Below are positions 60,001 to 64,000 of a stretch of 64,000 nucleotides of DNA, in pieces. A program made the translations under genes and the position numbers. The notes below the pieces were generated by a model that made no database searches, was not told the DNA's origin, and saw only the letters and a list, made by a program, of their open reading frames with translations. The stretch is taken from positions 26,357,515-26,421,514 of the forward strand of contig OZ024748.1 of NCBI GenBank assembly GCA_964016885.1, in the 5' to 3' direction. Position 1 is the stretch's first letter. Every line of letters begins with the position of its first letter. This stretch comes from Eledone cirrhosa. Its lineage: Eukaryota; Mollusca; Cephalopoda; Octopoda; Eledonidae.

Positions 60001-63000
60001 CTCCTGAAGAAACAACTCTGTCTACTCAGGTAGAGGACATCGAAAGGGTGACACCAACACAAGTTGCTAGTACAATGCATACATCACCTGAAACAACAGT
60101 TGTTTCATCTCCAGAACACACCTCTATAACACCTACAGATGAACTTACTAGTATTGAATATACAACTGAGACATCAACTGAAAAACCACTACCTATAAAG
60201 ACACCTACAAGCACAGCAGAAAAGATAACTGAAACTATAATAGACACAACAGCAACAACATCACAGCTTCCTTCAACAAGTGAAATCCATATAGAAACTC
60301 CTAAATCTACTTCTGAACTGCCTCATATAACAGACATTGAAACAAGTACAATGGAAAGAACAACACAAATTACAGATATTGAAACTGAACGCACAACTCA
60401 GACAGAAATTACACCACAACTAACAACATCTCCTGAAGAAACAACTCTGTCTACTCAGGTAGAGGACATTGAAAAGGTGACACCAACACAAGTTGCTAGC
60501 ACAATGCATACATCACCTGAAACAACAGTTGTTTCATCTCCAGAACACACCTCTTTGACACCTACAGATGAACTTACTAGTATTGAATATTCAACTGAGA
60601 CATCAACTGAAAAACCACTACCTATCAGGACACCTACAAGCACAGCAGAAAAGATCAATGAAACTAGAACAGACACAACAGCAACAACATTACAGCTTCC
60701 TTCAACAAGTGAAATCCATATAGAAACTCCTAAATCTACTTCTGAACTGCCTCATATAACTGACATTGAAACAAGTACAGTGGAACGAACAACACAAGTT
60801 ACAGATATTGAAACTGAGCGCACAACTCAGACAGAAATTACACCACAACAAACAACATCTGAAGAAACAACACTGTCTACTCAAGTAGAGGACATCGTAA
60901 AGGTGACACCAACACAAGTTGCTAGCACAATGCATACATCACCTGAAACAACAGTTGTTTCATCTCCAGAAATCACCTCTATAACACCTACAGATGAACT
61001 TACTAGTATTGAATATACAACTGTGACATCAACTGAAAAACCACTACCTATAAAGACACCTACAAGCACAGCTGAAAAGATCACTGAAACTATAACAGAC
61101 ACAACAGCAAGAACATCACAGCTTCCTTCAACAAGTGAAATCCATATAGAAAATCCTAAATCTACTTCTGAACAGCCTCATATAACTGACATTGAAACAA
61201 GTACAGTGGAAAGAACAACACAAATTACAGATATTGAAACTGAACGCACAACTCAGACAGAAATTACACCACAACTAACAACATCTCCTGAAGAAACAAC
61301 TCTGTCTACTCAGGTAGAGGACATCGAAAGGGTGACACCAACACAAGTTGCTAGCACAATGCATACATCACCTGAAACAACAGTTGTTTCATCTCCAGAA
61401 CACACCTCTATAACACCTACACATGAACTTACTAGTATTGAATATACAACTGAGACATCAACTGAAAAACCACTACCTATAAAGACACCTACAAGCACAG
61501 CTGAAAAGATCACTGAAACTATAACAGACACAACAGCAACAACAACACAGCTTCCTTCAACAAGTGAAATCCATATAGAAACTCCTAAATCTACTTCTGA
61601 ACTGCCTCATATAACTGACATTGAAACAAGTACAGTGGAAAGAACAACACAAATTACAGATATTGAAACTGAACGCACAACTCAGACAGAAATTACACCA
61701 CAACTAACAACATCTCCTGAAGAAACAACACTGTCTACTCAGGTAGAGGACATCGTAAAGGTGACACCAACACAAGTTGCTAGCACAATGCATACATCAC
61801 CTGAAACAACAGTTGTTTCATCTCCAGAACACACCTCTATAACACCTACAGATGAACTTACTAGTATTGAATATACAACTGAGACATCAACTGAAAAACC
61901 ACTACCTATAAAGACACCTACAAGCACAGCAGAAAAGATCACTGAAACTATAACAGACACAACAGCAACAACATTACAGCTTCCTTCAACAAGTGAAATC
62001 CATATAGAAACTCCTAAATCTACTTCTGAACTGCCTCATATAACTGACATTGAAACAAGTACAGTGGAAAGAACAACACAAGTTACAGATATTGAAACTG
62101 AGCACACAACTCAGACAGAAATTACACCACAACAAACAACATCTCCTGAAGAAACAACACTGTCTACTCAGGTAGAGGACATCGTAAAGGTGACACCAAC
62201 ACAAGTTGCTAGCACAATGCATACATCACCTGAAACAACAGTTGTTTCATCTCCAGAACACACCTCTATAACACCTACAGATGAACTTACTAGTATTGAA
62301 TATACAACTGAGACATCAACTGAAAAACCACTACCTATAAAGACACCTACAAGCACAGCAGAAAAGATCACTGAAACTAGAACAGACACAACAGCAACAA
62401 CATCACAGCTTCCTTCAACAAGTGAAATCCATATAGAAACTCCTAAATCTACTTCTGAACAGCCTCATATAACAGACATTGAAACAAGTACGATGGAAAG
62501 AACAACACAAATTACAGATATTGAAACTGAGCGCACAACTCAGACAGAAATTACACCACAACTAACAACATCTCCTGAAGAAACAACTCTGTCTACTCAG
62601 GTAGAGGACATCGAAAAGGTGACACCAACACAAGTTGCTAGCACAATGCATACATCACCTGAAACAACAGTTGTTTCATCTCCAGAACACACCCCTATAA
62701 CACCTACAGATGAACTTACTAGTATTGAATATACAACTGAGACATCAACTGAAAAACCACTACCTATAAAGACACCTACAAGCACAGCAGAAAAGATCAC
62801 TGAAACTAGAACAGACACAACAGCAACAACATCACAGCTTCCTTCAACAAGTGAAATCCATATAGAAACTCCTAAATCTACTTCTGAACTGCCTCATATA
62901 ACTGACATTGAAACAAGTACAGTGGAAAGAACAACACAAGTTACAGATATTGAAACTGAGCGGACAACTCAGACAGAAATTACACCACAACAAACAACAT

Positions 63001-64000
63001 CTCCTGAAGAAACAACACTGTCTACTCAGGTAGAGGACATCGTAAAGGTGACACCAACACAAGTTGCTAGCACAATGCATACATCACCTGAAACAACAGT
63101 TGTTTCATCTCCAGAACACACCTCTATAACACCTACAGATGAACTTACTAGTATTGAATATACAACTGAGACATCAACTGAAAAACCACTACCTATCAAG
63201 ACACCTACAAGCACAGCAGAAAAGATCACTGAAACTAGAACAGACACAACAGCAACAACATCACAGCTTCCTTCAACAAGTGAAATCCATATAGAAACTC
63301 CTAAATCTACTTCTGAACTGCCTCATATAACTGACATTGAAACAAGTACAGTGGAAGGAACAACACAAGTTACAGATATTGAAACTGAGCGGACAACTCA
63401 GACAGAAATTACACCACAACAAACAACATCTCCTGAAGAAACAACTCTGTCTACTCAGGTAGAGGACATCGTAAAGGTGACACCAACACAAGTTGCTAGC
63501 ACAATGCATACATCACCTGAAACAACAGTTGTTTCATCTCCAGAACACACCTCTATAACACCTACAGATGAACTTACTAGTATTGAATATACAACTGAGA
63601 CATCAACTGAAAAACCACTACCTATCAAGACACCTACAAGCACAGCAGAAAAGATCACTGAAACTAGAACAGACACAACAGCAACAACATCACAGCTTCC
63701 TTCAACAAGTGAAATCCATATAGAAACTCCTAAATCTACTTCTGAACTGCCTCATATAACTGACATTGAAACAAGTACAGTGGAAGGAACAACACAAGTT
63801 ACAGATATTGAAACTGAGCGGACAACTCAGACAGAAATTACACCACAACAAACAACATCTCCTGAAGAAACAACACTGTCTACTCAGGTAGAGGACATCG
63901 TAAAGGTGACACCAACACAAGTTGCTAGCACAATGCATACATCACCTGAAACAACAGTTGTTTCATCTCCAGAACACACCCCTATAACACCTACAGATGA
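1..64000 (+). CDS. Internal part of a giant Thr/Ser/Pro/Glu-rich mucin-like repeat protein (no start, no stop in window)
   Basis: The reading frame starts at base 3 and stays open to 63998, giving 21,332 codons (roughly 2.3 MDa of backbone). It is wholly built from a 143-residue unit repeated about 149 times. One unit contains 60 Ser/Thr (42%), 12 Pro and about 24 acidic against 7 basic residues. It has no Cys, Trp, Phe, Gly or Asn, and one Met, one Tyr and four His. This composition is that of a densely O-glycosylated, extended, acidic mucin-type or extracellular-coat domain. That role is inferred from composition, since no folded domain, signal peptide or membrane segment is present. Coding is supported by the absence of stops, by all indels being multiples of three, and by stops in the other five frames of each unit. 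The in-frame ATG in each unit (first at 102) is an internal Met, not a start. No intron is needed anywhere. An alternative is a non-coding satellite that is open by chance, which I think unlikely. Confidence 0.88.
54..482 (+). repeat. Reference repeat unit (143 aa)
   Basis: Residue landmarks, counted from Gln1: QVEDIERVTPTQ (1-12), ASTMHTSPETT (14-24), SSPEHTSITPTDEL (27-40), TSIEYTTVTSTETPLPIK (41-58), TPTSTAEKITETITD (59-73), TTATTSQLPSTSEIHIE (74-90), TPKSTSELPHITDIET (91-106), STVERTTQV (107-115), TDIETERTTRTEIT (116-129), SQQTTSPEETTLST (130-143). The sites that vary most between units are residues 6-7 (ER, EK or VK), 45-58 (TTVTSTETPLPIK and five other forms), 70-71 (ETI or ETR), 83 (S or L), 109 (V or M), 115 (V or I), 126 (R or Q) and 130-132 (SQQ, PQQ or PQL). 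No predicted globular fold is suggested by this composition. Confidence 0.93.
2628..4343 (+). repeat. Two-unit block (858 bp) duplicated in tandem
   Basis: Units at 2628 and 3057 recur in the same order at 3486 and 3915. The first member has VKVTPTQ, IEYRTETSTEK, gac aca gca gca near 2845 and 3703, and TDLETER. The second has EKVTPTQ and IEYITETSTEK. The copies differ at a few bases, for example EINIE at 3315 against EIHIE in the second copy. Similar pairs recur at 6060-6917 and 7347-8204. Confidence 0.8.
5202..6059 (+). repeat. Two-unit block, copy 1 (partner at 8205-9062)
   Basis: A TTVTSTET unit is followed by a unit with two rare markers: the preceding RTGITLQQ (gga att aca tta around 5580) and EDVVKV (gtc at 5642). 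The same pair of markers recurs at 8583 and 8645, exactly 3,003 bp (seven units) downstream, together with the RTETSTEKSLPTI and TPRSTAE variants. Shared rare variants in the same order indicate duplication of a multi-unit segment. Confidence 0.85.
8205..9062 (+). repeat. Two-unit block, copy 2 (partner at 5202-6059)
   Basis: This segment carries the same rare markers as 5202-6059 (RTGITLQQ, EDVVKV, TPRSTAE) at an offset of 3,003 bp. I saw no difference between the two copies in the marker-bearing unit. Confidence 0.85.
11637..12065 (+). repeat. Divergent IKEY unit, copy 1
   Basis: Between residues 41 and 58 the usual TSIEY block is replaced by TIKEYITETSTEKSLPMT, with linked synonymous changes in the neighbouring codons (act tct ata upstream, aca gaa aaa downstream). 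It is the most divergent unit type in the window. Three copies exist, at 11637, 16356 and 19359, spaced 11 and 7 units apart. Confidence 0.85.
12066..14639 (+). repeat. Three-unit higher-order repeat, two tandem copies of 1,287 bp
   Basis: Units at 12066, 12495 and 12924 recur in order at 13353, 13782 and 14211. Shared markers are VEGTT (near 12385 and 13681), the aca gta acg aca codons (12718 and 14005) and AEQITET (Lys to Gln, near 13107 and 14403). One clear difference is TDLQTE at about 12418 against TDLETE in copy 2. Confidence 0.87.
14211..16355 (+). repeat. Three-unit higher-order repeat, continued, with a different middle unit
   Basis: The AEQITET unit at 14211 recurs at 15498. The unit at 14640 (VKVTATQ, DEHTSIEY, STVEKIT, SEMPHIT) recurs at 15927, again 1,287 bp apart. 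The two copies differ by a synonymous Pro codon (cca near 14934 against cct near 16221). This is the same period as the block immediately upstream, but with one member of the trio exchanged, as expected from unequal crossover between blocks. Confidence 0.82.
16356..16784 (+). repeat. Divergent IKEY unit, copy 2
   Basis: It carries the same TIKEYITET and LPMT block as the unit at 11637, here with KLLP in place of KSLP and with ELRHIT in place of ELPHIT near 16649. It lies 4,719 bp (11 units) downstream of copy 1. Confidence 0.85.
19359..19787 (+). repeat. Divergent IKEY unit, copy 3
   Basis: It carries TIKEYITET, KSLPMT and the linked silent changes, 3,003 bp (seven units) after copy 2. The unit that follows has THKSTSE and DIEKGT variants, the first of which recurs near 22220. 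Confidence 0.85.
21504..21983 (+). repeat. Rearranged 480-bp unit: 81-bp deletion plus 132-bp duplication
   Basis: At 21752/21753 the sequence jumps from residue 83 (SQLPL) to residue 111 (RTTQV), losing 27 codons. At 21851/21852 it jumps from residue 143 (LST) back to residue 100 (HITDIET), repeating the last 44 residues of a unit. The net result is 160 codons, so the frame is kept. It looks like the product of two misaligned exchanges. Confidence 0.9.
21984..22376 (+). repeat. Short 393-bp unit: 36-bp in-frame deletion
   Basis: At about 22016/22017 residues 12-23 (QVASTMHTSPET) are missing, so VTPT is joined directly to TVV. This removes the internal Met and the palindromic gctagc and atgcat sites of the unit. 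It lies immediately after the rearranged 480-bp unit, which suggests one complex event or a local hotspot. Confidence 0.9.
25809..26234 (+). repeat. 426-bp unit lacking one Pro codon (SSPEH to SSEH)
   Basis: The cca codon is lost at 25892/25893. The same unit has ETKVV in place of ETTVV. This deletion is seen only once and is separate from the recurrent cct loss found further right. Confidence 0.9.
27951..28307 (+). repeat. Short 357-bp unit: 72-bp deletion between 9-bp direct repeats
   Basis: Residues 38-61 are missing, so ITPT is followed directly by STAEK. The junction (28053-28061) is a single copy of acacctaca. In normal units this 9-mer occurs twice, at residues 35-37 and 59-61, 72 bp apart. 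The frame is kept. This is a clean slippage or microhomology deletion. Confidence 0.9.
31723..32764 (+). repeat. Duplicated segment of about 1 kb, copy 1 (partner at 34723-35764)
   Basis: Reading base by base at an offset of exactly 3,000 bp I saw no difference between the two segments. Markers include LFTQVED, VTPPQVAS, SPTHELT-type thr codons (aca cat gaa) and SPEYTS. Just outside, the copies differ at acc/aca (31723 region) and at atc aag/ata aag (32763). Confidence 0.83.
34723..35764 (+). repeat. Duplicated segment of about 1 kb, copy 2 (partner at 31723-32764)
   Basis: This matches 31723-32764 at an offset of 3,000 bp. Related blocks with the same markers lie at about 30021 and 36882, so the PTHELT unit followed by the SPEYTS unit occurs four times in 7 kb. 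Confidence 0.83.
46743..48026 (+). repeat. Three-unit cassette (STKKPL / QVVST / STQKPL), copy 1 of 4
   Basis: Three units in fixed order. The first has HTSLTPT, IEYSTETSTKKPL and KINETRT. The second has TQVVSTM, QRPSTSE, STVQRTT and the cct loss. The third has SPEITS, TSTQKPL and QLLSTSETHIE. The cassette is 1,284 bp long. Further copies begin at 50172, 54456 and 57456. Confidence 0.85.
50172..51455 (+). repeat. Three-unit cassette, copy 2 of 4
   Basis: It has the same order of markers as at 46743, offset 3,429 bp, with a synonymous Ile codon difference (atc here against att near 46754). It is followed by a second TSTQKPL unit at 51456, which carries SVIHIE near 51708 and is absent after copies 3 and 4. 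Confidence 0.85.
53601..54455 (+). repeat. Two-unit block, copy 1 (partner at 60456-61310)
   Basis: Rare markers are TTLQLPS (tta, near 53835), VERTT with a cga codon (53930), caa for the first Gln codon of the unit (near 54027) and IENPKS (near 54297). All recur in the same order 6,855 bp downstream. The two copies flank the 3,000-bp doublet. Confidence 0.85.
54361..57608 (+). repeat. Seven-unit higher-order repeat of 3,000 bp, copy 1
   Basis: Comparing 54361-57608 with 57361-60608 line by line, I saw no base difference over about 3.2 kb. The two ranges overlap by about 250 bp because the identity extends slightly beyond one period. The block contains the three-unit cassette, then the RVPPTQ, EIPLPIR, QVVSTMHTLPE and KITETIIDT units. 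Left of 54361 and right of 57608 the copies diverge (for example SEQPH/SELPH, and TKKPLPIK/TEKPLPIR). Confidence 0.9.
57361..60608 (+). repeat. Seven-unit higher-order repeat of 3,000 bp, copy 2
   Basis: It is identical by eye to 54361-57608. The period is seven units minus the one-codon deletion. It is the longest perfect repeat I could confirm in the window and is therefore either the youngest duplication or an assembly duplication. Confidence 0.9.
60456..61310 (+). repeat. Two-unit block, copy 2 (partner at 53601-54455)
   Basis: It carries TTLQLPS, the cga Arg codon near 60785, caa opening the unit near 60882, and IENPKS near 61153, as in copy 1. After it the array returns to more ordinary TTETSTEK units. 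Confidence 0.85.
62598..64000 (+). repeat. Right-hand run of similar units, still repeating at the edge
   Basis: The codons gag cgg aca (TERTT, in place of cgc) appear at about 62958, 63387 and 63816, one unit apart. VEGTT appears in the last two. EHTPITP occurs at 62691-62696 and 63978-63983. This is a locally homogenised run continuing past the right edge. Confidence 0.8.
63885..64000 (+). repeat. Partial unit at right edge
   Basis: The window stops 116 bp into a further unit, after the codons for TPTD. This partial copy carries the Ser-to-Pro change at EHTPITP (63978-63983) also seen at 62691-62696, exactly 1,287 bp (three units) earlier. The array therefore continues rightwards, possibly as a three-unit higher-order repeat. 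Confidence 0.93.

Larger units (their letters stand above)
25581..60659 (+). other. Twelve acquired N-glycosylation sequons in an otherwise Asn-free repeat
   Basis: A Thr-to-Asn change (act to aat) in KITET gives KINET, an N-E-T sequon. It occurs at 25581, 43515, 46944, 50373, 52515, 53802, 54657, 56370, 57657, 59370 and 60657. A separate N-I-T sequon is at 27288. Ten of the eleven NET sites lie right of 43.3 kb. Whether any is glycosylated cannot be told from DNA. Confidence 0.75.
29166..60881 (+). repeat. Ten marker units of 426 bp lacking a Pro codon (TSPEETT to TSEETT)
   Basis: The units start at 29166, 33453, 39027, 43314, 47172, 50601, 53601, 54885, 57885 and 60456. In each, cct is lost between tct and gaa, at 29570, 33857, 39431, 43718, 47576, 51005, 54005, 55289, 58289 and 60860. 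All ten sit on the PQQ background and are followed by EDIVKV and by SPEITSITP (nine of the following units have TTVTSTEK or TTVTSTQK together with it on inspection). One ancestral deletion copied ten times is the simplest reading. It is a convenient tag for tracing block amplification. Confidence 0.9.
54..63884 (+). repeat. Tandem array of 149 complete 429-bp (143-aa) units
   Basis: I set the unit boundary at the codons for QVEDI (cag gta gag gac atc), first at 54. From there the array runs head to tail without a break. 134 of the 149 units are exactly 429 bp. The exceptions are 480 bp (21504), 393 bp (21984), 357 bp (27951), and eleven units of 426 bp. The sum of these deviations (-90 bp) accounts exactly for the distance from 54 to 63885. 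Units differ from each other by scattered substitutions, mostly shared among subsets of units. No unit is inverted. Confidence 0.97.

Noticed and set aside
53..63938. About 170 short open frames on the reverse strand (60-122 codons, Val/Ser-rich or Cys/Phe-rich)
   Set aside because: They are the antisense of the repeat, recur once per unit in the same place, and are closed by stops in every unit. Their conservation follows from the forward-strand repeat. The Cys/Phe-rich and membrane-like appearance is simply the complement of Thr/Glu/Arg codons.
1..64000. CRISPR array
   Set aside because: Units are 429 bp, contiguous and coding, with no short repeat/spacer alternation.
1..64000. Non-coding satellite DNA
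   Set aside because: The open frame across 21,332 codons and the six in-frame length changes argue for coding. I keep it as the main alternative until transcription is shown.
1..64000. Bacterial giant adhesin with Ig-like or cadherin-like repeats
   Set aside because: Those repeats are normally rich in Gly, Asn and Asp with hydrophobic core patterns. This unit has no Gly or Asn, and 42% Ser/Thr with Pro, which fits a disordered mucin-type region.
1..64000. Assignment to a named mucin (MUC4, MUC12, MUC16, MUC17) or to Drosophila dumpy
   Set aside because: The 143-residue period and motif text do not match what I know of those repeats, and no diagnostic flanking domain is present.

Overview
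The whole window is one object: a tandem array of a 429-bp (143-codon) unit. It enters the window in mid-unit and leaves it in mid-unit. I count 149 complete units between 54 and 63884, plus a partial copy at each edge. There is no unique-sequence DNA, no second gene, and no RNA gene, mobile element or CRISPR array that I can see.

On the forward strand, the frame whose codons start at position 3 stays open from edge to edge (3-63998, 21,332 codons). I saw no stop in it. Every unit carries an in-frame ATG, so an in-frame stop would have closed a long ATG-started frame, and there is none. The other five frames are stopped in essentially every unit. Every length change is a multiple of three: net +51, -36, -72, and eleven losses of 3 bp. 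I read the window as an internal piece of a single giant exon coding for a Thr/Ser/Pro/Glu-rich, mucin-like protein. One unit has 44 Thr, 16 Ser, 12 Pro and 19 Glu, with no Cys, Trp, Phe, Gly or Asn. The N-terminus (signal peptide), the C-terminus (membrane anchor, SEA, EGF, VWD or chitin-binding domains) and the regulatory regions all lie outside the window, so cellular location and exact role cannot be read here.

Organism: very probably a eukaryote, and an animal is the best guess. Reasons are the mucin-like composition, the absence of any bacterial operon features, A/T-ending codons, and marked CpG scarcity with many unit-to-unit differences being CpG/TpG/CpA changes, as expected where the germline is CpG-methylated. 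I cannot name a species or a known gene.

Layout: (1) 1 to about 11.2 kb: units mixing TTVTSTET, RTETSTEK and ITETSTEK forms, with two- to seven-unit duplications. (2) About 11.2-23 kb: three-unit higher-order repeats, SQLPLTSE units, and three copies of a divergent IKEY unit. (3) 21.5-28.4 kb: the irregular stretch holding the rearranged 480-, 393- and 357-bp units. (4) 29.2-43.7 kb: multi-unit blocks tagged by a one-codon loss (SPEETT to SEETT). (5) 43.3-61.3 kb: the most recently amplified part, including a block of about 3.2 kb repeated at exactly 3,000 bp with no difference seen. (6) 61.3-64 kb: more uniform units that probably continue beyond the window. Together these zones record repeated unequal exchange and gene conversion acting on one coding array while the reading frame was kept.
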